DNA of 7,317 nt from CAVQEK01 sp964596645 (GCA_964596645.1 CAZQVB010000073.1:1-7317), one strand, 5' to 3'. Counted from the first letter of the stretch, positions 1 to 7,026 are shown. Notes: generated by a model not told the origin, from the sequence alone. Numbers and translations: made by a program.

Positions 1-222
1 GACATGACGCGGCCCCACGGCCCGTGGAGTGAAAAGCGCCAAGCTGGCGGTGTGGGGTTGAAGACTTTTGGAAGCATAGGCAAGGGAAAGCTTTACCGGT
101 GATGTGGAGATCAACGTGCTGACCATCCATTGCTATTCATTCCCAGGTGATTAAAAGAAACGAATCAAAGAAAAAATACAGTCAAAACCATGCTGCATTG
201 CACGCGGGGCCTGCCACACGAA

Positions 223-245
223 ATGGTCTGTGGTCCACAGACCAT
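223..245. repeat. 23-bp perfect palindrome with a single central base
   Basis: ATGGTCTGTGG at 223-233 is followed by one T (234) and then by its exact reverse complement CCACAGACCAT at 235-245. With a one-base spacer the arms could not form a normal hairpin loop without opening the inner pairs. The form therefore suits either a dimeric DNA-binding-protein site or a REP-type palindrome. It lies in GC-richer DNA about 700 bp from the nearest confident gene start. Nothing else in the window repeats it. Confidence 0.7.
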
Positions 246-325
246 GCAAATGGGTCCGCCGCACGCCCGCTGTTTTGACCAGCCTGCGCGCATAATTCGC
301 GGCGGCCATTGCCAATAGCCGACAG

Positions 326-346
326 ATGCTGAAACAAGTTCAGCAT
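326..346. repeat. REP-like hairpin (8-bp arms, 5-base loop)
   Basis: ATGCTGAA (326-333) and TTCAGCAT (339-346) are perfect inverted arms around ACAAG, within a context reading GATGCTGAAACAAGTTC then AGCATGAC. From general knowledge, intergenic palindromes of the pattern CTGAAACAAGTTCAG are widespread in many bacterial genomes, including Bacteroidota, so this is most simply a repetitive extragenic palindrome. It has no following T run and is not a convincing terminator. A partial copy, ATGCTGAAAC without its second arm, occurs at 7113-7122. Confidence 0.6.
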
Positions 347-400
347 GACTCAATTTTTATATTCACCATTCATTTTCAGCGCTCTCAACAACCCACCATT

Positions 401-443
401 CTACTAATCACTCACCAGTCTACTAATCTACCAGTCTACCAAT
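401..443. repeat. Octameric tandem repeat, CTACYART type
   Basis: Units read CTACTAAT (401-408), an 11-base interruption, then CTACTAAT (420-427), CTACCAGT (428-435) and CTACCAAT (436-443) in exact 8-bp phase. The preceding CCACCATT is a degenerate unit. The reverse complement of this pattern forms the longer array at 6905-6967 on the far side of the gene cluster. Short open frames across it translate to low-complexity peptides rich in S, T, N, Q and Y and are not genes. Confidence 0.7.
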
Positions 444-616
444 ACAACCTAGAAGGGGATTGGTTCCGCCTAATTTTTTTTTTGAAGAAGGTCACCGTTC
501 GGTCTAACCAAACCTACCGACACAGCATGTCGCTCTTCCGGCGTCAGCACATTTATTTTTTGTTAAGCATATTAAATCAGTTCATCGTTTCTGATCCTCG
601 ATGGTGAGTGACGCTT

Positions 617-644
617 TGGTAAGTGGCTGATGTAGCACTTGCCA
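617..644. repeat. Inverted repeat, 9-bp stem with 10-base loop
   Basis: TGGTAAGTG (617-625) pairs with CACTTGCCA (636-644) with one G-U wobble; the loop is GCTGATGTAG. It lies about 310 bp upstream of the preferred susC-like start. No T run follows, so it does not look like an intrinsic terminator. Whether it is transcribed is unknown. Confidence 0.4.
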
Positions 645-807
645 GATCCCACATAGCAAATGCAGACATTAGCCGACTGCTCTTCTTTTATTTTTTCATT
701 AACTGTACATGAAATGCTCGATACTAATCCACTTATAAAAAGTAAAAAACGGTCTAAACACGGCTACTGTATTGGCTCTGCTATGGCCGGTTGCAGAGAA
801 TTAAAAC

Positions 808-838
808 AGCGGTAATGCCCGCTTAAAGGCTTTGCCTT
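808..838. repeat. Two adjacent small hairpins ahead of the susC-like gene
   Basis: AGCGG (808-812) pairs with CCGCT (819-823), and AAGGC (826-830) pairs with GCCTT (834-838) around TTT. The stems are only 5 bp and could be chance. They stand side by side, 114 to 144 bases before the preferred start at 952, where a 5' leader would lie if the promoter is further upstream. They match no riboswitch I can recognise. Confidence 0.25.
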
Positions 839-951
839 GTGCACGCTTTAACATTGTGGTCGCCATCCTGCAGGCTTAGGTCATGTATGGCTTAGAAAAC
901 AAAAAAAGCCTTCCGGTTGGCTCTAACCACAACTTAAATGAAGCACGCGCA

Positions 952-3900
952 ATGAAACACTTTACACATCAGCAAGCACTTTGGGTTTTTGTACTGGTCA
1001 TATTGGCGGGTATAATGAATCCTTCTACGGGTAATAGCAGCGGAGGCAATTCCAGTTTTCAGGAAGGCCTCATCAGCGGAAGGGTCTTTTCAGAAGACAA
1101 CAGTGAGCCTCTGGCAGGTGCCAACATCACCTATGCCGGTACCAGTATAGGCACCATCAGCGATATCGACGGGCGTTTTCAGCTTACCTTCGAGGAGCAG
1201 TACGATTCATTGCTTGTATCGTACATCGGCTATCTACCCAAAACCATCGCTATTGGCAATCGCACTGAAATCAACATAAACCTGGCGGTAGACACTAAAA
1301 TGCTGAACGAACTGGTGGTGACGGCCTTTGGCATTGCCAGGGAAAAGGAAAAGCTCACCACCACCATACAAGAGCTGAGTGGAAAGCAGGTGAGCGACGT
1401 GCGCGAAACGAACTTCATCAATAGCTTGTCGGGCAAGGTGGCCGGCGTGAACGTGACAGGAAATGCCAATACGCTGGGTGGATCGGCCAATATAGTGATA
1501 CGTGGTGCCAACTCCATCACCGGCAACAACCAGCCCCTGTTCGTGGTGGACGGTGTGCCGATCAACAATACTTCATTTGCTACGCTGGAGCAGCAGTCGG
1601 GCCGCAATGGCAACGAAAGTGAAGGTGTGAACATAGCGGGCAATTTCGATTTCGGAAATCCGGCACAAGACATCAACCCCGACGACATAGAGAGCATATC
1701 GGTATTGAAAGGCGCCAATGGTGCAGCGTTGTACGGCTCTAGGGCTGCCAACGGTGTCATCCTGATCACCACCAAAACTGGGCGGGGCAAAAAGGGCCTT
1801 GGCGTGAGCATCAACTCCAGCGTGCAAGTACAACAGCCTTTTCTATTTGCCGACTATCAAAATGAGTACGGCGGAGGCTCCGGCGATTTCAATCGATTTG
1901 CCGAAGACGGCACACCCATCGCCTGGGGCAATAGCAGCTGGAGCTGGGGTCCGCGGCTTGACGGCCAACCCGTCATGCACTGGGACGATGAACGCCGCCC
2001 CTGGGTAGCAAATCCCGACAACATCGAAGACTTCTATGAAAATGGTGTCACCTATTCCAACAACATTGCCCTCACTTCCAATGGCAATTTTGGATCCTTT
2101 CGCCTATCCATCACTGATTTAGATCAGACGGGCATTTCGCCAAACAGCAAGCTCGACAGGCAAAACTTCAGCATCAATGCCACTTCTTATTTATCAGACC
2201 GCCTATCGGCCTCTGCACAGGCCAACTACACCACCAACAAAGTAACCGGCCGCAGCGTAAACGGCGACAACGAGGAAAGCATAGAGCGATACATGCTACA
2301 CTACAGCTTCAACCGGCAGGTAGACCTGAGCCGGCTGGAAAACTATGAAAACCCCGATGGAAGCATGCGCTCATGGCTGCGCGATCAGAATGGCGATGCT
2401 ACCGGCATAGTCGGCAACCCCTACTGGACACGCTACAAAAACTTCTCCTACGACGAGCGCGACCGTCTGTTTGGCAATGTCTCCCTTACCTACGAATTCG
2501 CCGATTGGCTGAAACTGACAGCCCGTGCCGGTACAGACTTCTACAACGACCGCCGGGAAGAACGCCTCTCCATCGGCACCCCACGGCAGATACCATTCTA
2601 TTCAGAAGATATCCGTTTCGTGCAAGAGTCCAATTTCGACGCCATACTACAGCTCGATAAGCAGCTTAGTGAGCAATTCAGTCTGAGCGCATTGATCGGT
2701 GGCAATGCATTGCGCTATGAAAACAACCGCAATCGAGGTCGCACACAAGGCGGGCTCAGCACCGATGACTTCTATAATCTGGAAAACTCGATAGACAGGC
2801 CGCTCATCACCGACAACACGTTCCGGAAAAGGATCAACAGTGTGTTTTCCAGCGTTACGCTCGGCTATCGCAATATGCTGTATGTAGATGCCTCCATACG
2901 CAACGATTGGTCGTCTACATTGCCTGCCGACAACAACTCCTATTTGTACCCGTCTGTCGGAGCTAATTTTATCTTTACCGAAGTGCTCAATGCCGGATGG
3001 CTCACCTTTGGCAAGCTGCGCGCCAACTACGCCGAAGTAGGCAACGACACAGACCCTTACCAGCTTCAGACGGTATATGCGCCAGGCAATAGCTTCGGTT
3101 CCAACCCGGTATACTACGTGCCGGAAAGCCTGAACAATGACCAGCTAAAGCCTGAACGCACCACATCCCTAGAGTTGGGCACTAACCTTCAGTTTTTTGA
3201 CAACCGCCTGGAACTGGACGTGACGTATTACCATTCGGTGACTAAAGACCAGATATTCGGCGTACCGGTATCGCCAACATCTGGCTATAAGCAGCAGATC
3301 ATCAACGCTGGAGAAATGGAGAATAAAGGACTGGAAATCATGCTGCGCGGCACGCCCATTTCTACCGCCGGGGGTTTCACCTGGGACGTAATGCTGAACT
3401 ATGCCAAAAACGACAACCAGGTCGTGAGCCTCGCCGATGGTATTGATTTCATACAATTGGCACAATACTACGATATGCAACTGCTGGCCATACCGGGGGA
3501 GCCGTACGGCACGCTCTATTCTACAGCGGTAGCCCGCGATGCCGAGGGCAACATGCTGGTGACAAACGCAGGACAATACAAGCAAGGGCCGCGACAGGTA
3601 GTAGGCAATGTACAGCCCGACTTTATTGGCGGCGTCACCAATACCTTGTCTTACAAAGGATTGAGCCTGAGTGTGCTCGTTGATTTCAAAAGCGGCGGCG
3701 ATCTGTTTTCCGGTGGCATACGCTCAGGTACACGCAGTGGAATCTATGCCGAGTCTGCAGCCAACAACGTGCGTGAGCTTGGCGTGGTGGCCATTGGGGT
3801 AAATGAAAACGATGGCCGTGTGAACGACGTGCGTGTGTCGGCACAAAACTTCTTCAACGGCTTGCGCGGCAATTATGGCTTTTTTGTGTGGGATGCCAGC

Positions 3901-4137
3901 TATGTAAAATTGCGGGAGATGAGGCTGGCCTATACGCTGCCTGCCAAGCTGATCGCCAACACGCCATTTACCAGAATACAGGCCGCAGTGATCGGACGCA
4001 ATCTGGCCATTCTGCACAAGGTGATACCCCACATAGACCCGGAAGTCGCTGTGAGTGCGGGCAATGTGCAGGGCATAGAAGTAGGCTCACTGCCCGGAAC
4101 ACGCACCTTTGGCTTCAACCTCAATCTTTCTTTCTAA
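952..4137 (+). CDS. SusC/RagA-family TonB-linked outer-membrane receptor
   Basis: This is the barrel subunit of a SusCD importer: it sits in the outer membrane and moves a ligand into the periplasm using TonB-ExbBD energy. Counting from 952 (1061 residues, normal for the family), a signal peptide with a hydrophobic core at about 9-22 comes first. A carboxypeptidase-D regulatory-like domain follows at about 39-114 (GRVFSEDNSEPLAGANITY, then DIDGRF). A TonB-box-like ELVVTAFGI lies at 120-128 and the plug at about 130-277, with VIRGANSI, LFVVDGVPI and the SusC signature GAALYGSRAANGVILITTK. The rest is a TonB-dependent barrel ending FGFNLNLSF with the expected C-terminal Phe. An in-frame ATG at 883 would place 23 polar residues before the signal peptide, so 952 is preferred. 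No FecR-interacting N-terminal domain is seen, so direct sigma/anti-sigma signalling is unlikely. The ligand is unknown. Confidence 0.95.
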   Translation: MKHFTHQQALWVFVLVILAGIMNPSTGNSSGGNSSFQEGLISGRVFSEDNSEPLAGANITYAGTSIGTISDIDGRFQLTFEEQYDSLLVSYIGYLPKTIAIGNRTEININLAVDTKMLNELVVTAFGIAREKEKLTTTIQELSGKQVSDVRETNFINSLSGKVAGVNVTGNANTLGGSANIVIRGANSITGNNQPLFVVDGVPINNTSFATLEQQSGRNGNESEGVNIAGNFDFGNPAQDINPDDIESISVLKGANGAALYGSRAANGVILITTKTGRGKKGLGVSINSSVQVQQPFLFADYQNEYGGGSGDFNRFAEDGTPIAWGNSSWSWGPRLDGQPVMHWDDERRPWVANPDNIEDFYENGVTYSNNIALTSNGNFGSFRLSITDLDQTGISPNSKLDRQNFSINATSYLSDRLSASAQANYTTNKVTGRSVNGDNEESIERYMLHYSFNRQVDLSRLENYENPDGSMRSWLRDQNGDATGIVGNPYWTRYKNFSYDERDRLFGNVSLTYEFADWLKLTARAGTDFYNDRREERLSIGTPRQIPFYSEDIRFVQESNFDAILQLDKQLSEQFSLSALIGGNALRYENNRNRGRTQGGLSTDDFYNLENSIDRPLITDNTFRKRINSVFSSVTLGYRNMLYVDASIRNDWSSTLPADNNSYLYPSVGANFIFTEVLNAGWLTFGKLRANYAEVGNDTDPYQLQTVYAPGNSFGSNPVYYVPESLNNDQLKPERTTSLELGTNLQFFDNRLELDVTYYHSVTKDQIFGVPVSPTSGYKQQIINAGEMENKGLEIMLRGTPISTAGGFTWDVMLNYAKNDNQVVSLADGIDFIQLAQYYDMQLLAIPGEPYGTLYSTAVARDAEGNMLVTNAGQYKQGPRQVVGNVQPDFIGGVTNTLSYKGLSLSVLVDFKSGGDLFSGGIRSGTRSGIYAESAANNVRELGVVAIGVNENDGRVNDVRVSAQNFFNGLRGNYGFFVWDASYVKLREMRLAYTLPAKLIANTPFTRIQAAVIGRNLAILHKVIPHIDPEVAVSAGNVQGIEVGSLPGTRTFGFNLNLSF

Positions 4138-4155
4138 ATAAAAAATACTATAAAG

Positions 4156-5637
4156 ATGTACCTCAAAAGATGTTTTGCCCTCGTCTTGGTGGCCATGCTT
4201 GCAGCAGCCTGCGAAGACAAGTTCGATGAAATAAATACAGACCCCAACCGGCCTGATTTTGTGCCGACTACTTACCTGCTCACCGGAGCACAAAAGACGT
4301 TGATCGACCTCACGCAAGATCAGCTCATCGGTGTGCGCGCCGGCATGATGTTCAGCCAGCAATGGTCGCAGAATGGCGATACGCGCGACAGCCGTTATGA
4401 GGTGAACACACCGTTCAACCAGAGCTTTTGGGATGACGCCTACGGCAAAGGCCTGCAAAATCTGCAGACCATCATCGACCTGATCGATGAAAGCCCCAAC
4501 CGCTATGCCGCCTATGGCGACCTGCAAAACCAGGTAGCCGTGGCACGTATTCTCAAAGCCTGGTTTTTTCAAATCCTCACCGACATGTATGGCGACGTAC
4601 CCTACAGCGAGGCTCTGCAAGCCGACGACCAGGCGGCGGAAACCAATCCTGAATACGATGCTCAGGCCGATATTTATAGCGATCTGCTGAATGAATTGAA
4701 AGAAGCAGCTGCTATGATCAGATTGGATAAGGAGGGATTTACCCAAGGCGATATCATTTACAATGGTGACATGGAGAAATGGCTGAAATTTGCCAATTCC
4801 CTGCGTTTGAGGGTGGCCATGCGGATGTCGGAAGTGGCACCTGCACTGGCAGCTAATGAGGTGGCGGCTGCCTTGAGTGCCAACGGAGGCCTCATCGAAA
4901 GCAGTAGTGAGCAAGCCTTGTTTTCTTATATGAGCAGTACGCCCAACACCAACCCCATCGCCTTTTATTACTCCACCAACAATGCGTTTTCCACAAGCGA
5001 GTTCCTGATCAACACGCTGAAGATGCTCGACGACCCCCGGCTCCCGCAATTTGCAGCGGAGGCGCCCAACGGGGGTTACCAGGGCTTTCCCTATGGCATG
5101 GCCAATCCGGGGCTGGTTACCTTCAACGACACTTCCCTTCCTTCACAAAAGGTGCGACAGGCGGAGTTCCCGGGCATCATCATGAGCTTGTCGGAAGTGC
5201 TTTTTTTGCAGGCAGAGGCAGCAGCCCGCAACTGGGGCGATCAACAACAGACGGCGGCAGCACTGTACGAACAGGCCATAGAAGCAAGCATGAATTTCTG
5301 GGGTATTGAAGAAGAGACCGCCATTGAAGATTACCTGTCTCAACCGGAAGTGGCTTACGATGCCGCAGACTGGAAGATGCTGATCGGTACACAGAAATGG
5401 CTGGCCATGTACATGCAAGGCCTTCAGTCGTGGTTTGAGGTGCGGCGGCTCGACTACCCGCAGTTTGCGCCGGCAGCCGATCCGGAAGCAGCAGAGCTCA
5501 TCGCGCCATTGCGCACACCGGGAAGACTGATTTACCCCACGGGAGAGTCGGGCCTGAATGCCGATGGCTATAAGAAATCTGCCACTACCGTACAAGGCGA
5601 CAACTATCGCACACAGGTGTGGTGGGATCAACGATAA
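4156..5637 (+). CDS. SusD/RagB-family nutrient-binding outer-membrane lipoprotein (SusD-like_2 type)
   Basis: This is the surface lipoprotein partner that binds the ligand and caps the SusC barrel. It starts 18 bp after the receptor stop, behind the A-rich TACTATAAAG. A short signal peptide ends in the lipobox LAAAC (Cys19), followed by EDKFDE; acidic residues just after the cysteine fit known Bacteroidota surface-export signals. Family hallmarks are FDEINTDPNRP (23-33), LTDMYGDVPYSEAL (141-154) and GDMEKWLKFANSLRLRVAMR (204-223). Others are a TPR-like helix pair at about 342-380 (MSLSEVLFLQAEAAARNW), QKWLAMYMQGLQSWFEVRRLDYP (413-435), RLIYPTGESGLN (457-468) and the terminal VWWDQR. Length (493) and these motifs suit the SusD-like_2 branch better than classical starch SusD. 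No frameshift or truncation is seen. Sequence alone does not reveal whether peptide, glycan or another compound is bound. Confidence 0.93.
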   Translation: MYLKRCFALVLVAMLAAACEDKFDEINTDPNRPDFVPTTYLLTGAQKTLIDLTQDQLIGVRAGMMFSQQWSQNGDTRDSRYEVNTPFNQSFWDDAYGKGLQNLQTIIDLIDESPNRYAAYGDLQNQVAVARILKAWFFQILTDMYGDVPYSEALQADDQAAETNPEYDAQADIYSDLLNELKEAAAMIRLDKEGFTQGDIIYNGDMEKWLKFANSLRLRVAMRMSEVAPALAANEVAAALSANGGLIESSSEQALFSYMSSTPNTNPIAFYYSTNNAFSTSEFLINTLKMLDDPRLPQFAAEAPNGGYQGFPYGMANPGLVTFNDTSLPSQKVRQAEFPGIIMSLSEVLFLQAEAAARNWGDQQQTAAALYEQAIEASMNFWGIEEETAIEDYLSQPEVAYDAADWKMLIGTQKWLAMYMQGLQSWFEVRRLDYPQFAPAADPEAAELIAPLRTPGRLIYPTGESGLNADGYKKSATTVQGDNYRTQVWWDQR

Positions 5638-5666
5638 TTGAGTTTTAAACACAAAACATAAAGCAC

Positions 5667-6038
5667 ATGAAAAACATCATCATCATTTTCATAGCCGTTT
5701 GGAGCCTCGCCGCATGTCAGGAAGAAGAAGGCACAGCCCCTTTCAAGGTAGCCAACCAGTTGCACATCGATGGCAAGGGCAGTGTGGCGGCGGGCGCACA
5801 GAATGTGCAATTTTCGGTAACAGGTGGCGCACAAACCTCCGGGCACCGGCTCAACGAAACCTATGCATGGAGCATCACTCCGGCAGATGCACAGCTGACG
5901 CCCTCTGCAAAGACAGAGTATCTGCCAGCCGGCAAGTCGGTCATGATCAATTTCGACACTGATCCCGGTACGTACACGCTCACGGTGACGGCTACCAACA
6001 ATGGCTGGTCGGGCACCAAGGTGATTACCGTAAACTAA
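5667..6038 (+). CDS. Small PKD/Ig-like surface lipoprotein, probable SusCD accessory
   Basis: The 123-residue product starts MKNIIIIFIAVWSLAAC, a lipoprotein signal with lipobox LAAC (Cys17), followed by QEEE, an acidic tail resembling a surface-export signal. The remainder, about 27-123, looks like one beta-sandwich of PKD-like type: ETYAWSITPADAQL (64-77), SVMINFDTDPGTYTLTVTATN (91-111, last strands) and a closing GTKVITVN. The gene is 29 bp behind the susD-like stop and shares a TAAAG-containing A-rich leader with it, so it is very likely in the same transcript. This is the place of SusE/SusF-type accessory binding proteins, but it has a single domain and no similarity to those that I can recognise. 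A role in ligand binding or as a structural third subunit is inference. No catalytic motif is visible. Confidence 0.85.
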   Translation: MKNIIIIFIAVWSLAACQEEEGTAPFKVANQLHIDGKGSVAAGAQNVQFSVTGGAQTSGHRLNETYAWSITPADAQLTPSAKTEYLPAGKSVMINFDTDPGTYTLTVTATNNGWSGTKVITVN

Positions 6039-6045
6039 GCTGCAG

Positions 6046-6900
6046 ATGATACACGCAATTTTTTGGTTGATTCTTTATGCTGCTCTGCACAACCCTCTAT
6101 CCATAGATGTACAGGAAACCCTCACAATCGACTCGCTGGGGGCCTGCCAGGGCGTCGACTTCCAGCACGGTGCGCTATACCTATACGGCGACAGGGAGGT
6201 GGGTGTCATTAGAAAATATACATTGCATAGTGATGACCTGGCCTATTCTGGAGAAGAATATCAGCTGACGCGGCATGGGGAGAACGTGATAAACCACCCG
6301 ACAGGGCTGGCCGTGCGGCCGGAAGGGGCCTTCATCGGAAATACCATCCGGCTGAACAGGGAAGGTACCAACTGGAAAGCACTGATCTACCACATCGACT
6401 GGGAGGGACTGATGCGCGACCACAACCTGGACGACCACGTGCTGAACGTGGTGGAAGATGACGCTTGCATACAAGGCACCAGGCCGGAGTATGTGCGCCT
6501 GGGCGATGCTTGGTACCTAGCCACGGCCGACTATGGCGACCGGCAAAATGAAGTGCGACTGTACGATCCGGAAAGATTGAAAACAGCAAGCCGAACGTCG
6601 GATGAAGGCGTGCTGGTGGATAAATTCAGCTGCGGGCCCTGGGTGCAAAACCTGCACTGGATCGATGAGCAGGAAATACTTGTGCTGATTCAAAACCAGG
6701 AAGAAGGCAGGAAGTGGCGCCTCACCTTTCTGGACTTTAAGCAATCACTAACTGAAGGAGAGGCCGCCGTCATTCAGGTGGTGGACATAGACCGGCATGA
6801 TGAACTGGAGGGTTTTACACTGACAGACAATCCGGGCGAGGCCATCGCCGTATCGGCCCATAGAAAAGACAATGTTTCTATTGTAAACGTGCGGTGGTGA
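6046..6900 (+). CDS. Uncharacterised, probably exported beta-propeller-like protein
   Basis: I do not recognise a named family with certainty. The 284-residue product opens with a hydrophobic stretch (MIHAIFWLILYAALHN) that may be a signal peptide, though its only positive-type residue is His3 and there is no lipobox. About five segments repeat a pattern of a turn, a hydrophobic strand and a polar strand: QGVDFQHGALYLYGD (35-49), HPTGLAVRPEGAFIGNT (84-100), RPEYVRLGDAWYLATADYGD (146-165), WVQNLHWIDEQEILVLIQNQ (199-218) and ELEGFTLTDNPGEAIAVSA (253-271). This suggests a small propeller, like those in lactonase, phytase or SMP-30-type proteins, but no diagnostic metal or catalytic signature is clear. 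Cysteines are at 34, 141 and 196. Only 7 bp separates it from the lipoprotein stop, implying co-expression. DUF6454-like proteins are a loose alternative. A binding or hydrolytic role for the imported ligand is inference. Confidence 0.8.
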   Translation: MIHAIFWLILYAALHNPLSIDVQETLTIDSLGACQGVDFQHGALYLYGDREVGVIRKYTLHSDDLAYSGEEYQLTRHGENVINHPTGLAVRPEGAFIGNTIRLNREGTNWKALIYHIDWEGLMRDHNLDDHVLNVVEDDACIQGTRPEYVRLGDAWYLATADYGDRQNEVRLYDPERLKTASRTSDEGVLVDKFSCGPWVQNLHWIDEQEILVLIQNQEEGRKWRLTFLDFKQSLTEGEAAVIQVVDIDRHDELEGFTLTDNPGEAIAVSAHRKDNVSIVNVRW

Positions 6901-6904
6901 AAAG

Positions 6905-6967
6905 GTAGATTTGTGGATTGGTAGAATGGTGGATTGGTAAACTCGTAGACTGGTGATTGGTGGAATG
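6905..6967. repeat. Eight-unit octameric tandem array, GTRGANTG type
   Basis: Units are GTAGATTT, GTGGATTG, GTAGAATG, GTGGATTG, GTAAACTC, GTAGACTG, GTGATTG (one base short) and GTGGAATG, in strict phase from 6905. It begins four bases after the stop of the last gene. Its reverse complement matches the CTACYART units at 401-443 and 7178-7193, so it lies in the opposite orientation to both. It differs from a CRISPR array in having no spacers. Confidence 0.8.
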
Positions 6968-6994
6968 GATAGCTAAAAGCTTAAAGTAAATCAA

Positions 6995-7014
6995 GGTCCG
7001 ACGATAGTCGGACC
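6995..7014. repeat. Perfect hairpin: GGTCCGAC, loop GATA, GTCGGACC
   Basis: The 8-bp arms at 6995-7002 and 7007-7014 are exact reverse complements around a four-base loop. On the plus strand it is followed by GGCAGTGGG, so it is not a good intrinsic terminator for the upstream genes. On the minus strand it is followed by TTGATTTACTTT, which is weakly T-rich. Together with the opposed copy at 7197-7218 it looks like a REP-type element. Confidence 0.7.
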
Positions 7015-7026
7015 GGCAGTGGGAAG

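Larger units (their letters stand above)
1..951. other. Long repeat-bearing intergenic region upstream of the susC-like gene
   Basis: No convincing complete gene is visible on either strand in this stretch. At the left edge a plus-strand frame is open from base 1 to a TGA at 100-102 (33 residues, ending GKGKLYR) and could be the tail of an upstream gene. The minus strand is also open across the same bases from an ATG at 130-128, so neither is assigned. Bases 180-320 are visibly GC-richer than the AT-rich remainder. The region contains a 23-bp palindrome, a REP-like hairpin, an octamer array, a T10 run at 474-483 and several dyads, listed separately. I searched by eye for the Bacteroidota promoter pattern (TTTG near -33, TAnnTTTG near -7). 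The best octamer is TAACATTG at 849-856 (7 of 8), but the nearest TTTG (831-834) is only 14 bp upstream rather than about 19-21, so no promoter is called. Confidence 0.7.

Noticed and set aside
165..353. Minus-strand open frame of 62 codons across the palindrome
   Set aside because: It is built from the REP-like hairpin and the 23-bp palindrome, with cysteine-rich content typical of GC-rich noncoding DNA and no motif.
455..483. Intrinsic terminator before the T10 run at 474-483
   Set aside because: The only stem preceding it (GGGA with TTCC) is about four pairs with a wobble, and a gap separates it from the T run.
326..607. Plus-strand open frame of 93 codons in the upstream region
   Set aside because: It starts inside the REP-like hairpin and runs through the octamer array and the T10 run; the peptide is low-complexity with no family features.
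849..856. Sigma-A-type -7 box TAACATTG
   Set aside because: One mismatch to TAnnTTTG, and the upstream TTTG is 14 bp away instead of about 19-21; this could occur by chance.
4087..5049. Long minus-strand open frame of 320 codons opposite the susD-like gene
   Set aside because: It lies fully antisense to the receptor tail and the well-supported SusD-family gene, has no recognisable motifs, and its residue make-up is that of a codon-bias shadow.
401..6967. Invertible DNA segment bounded by the opposed octamer arrays
   Set aside because: The arrays are imperfect and share no long exact arms, no invertase or recombinase gene is present, and a segment of about 6.5 kb carrying a whole operon would be unusual.
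6995..7014. Rho-independent terminator of the four-gene cluster
   Set aside because: The hairpin is strong, but the plus-strand sequence after it is GGCAGTGGG with no T run, and it lies about 95 bases beyond the last stop.
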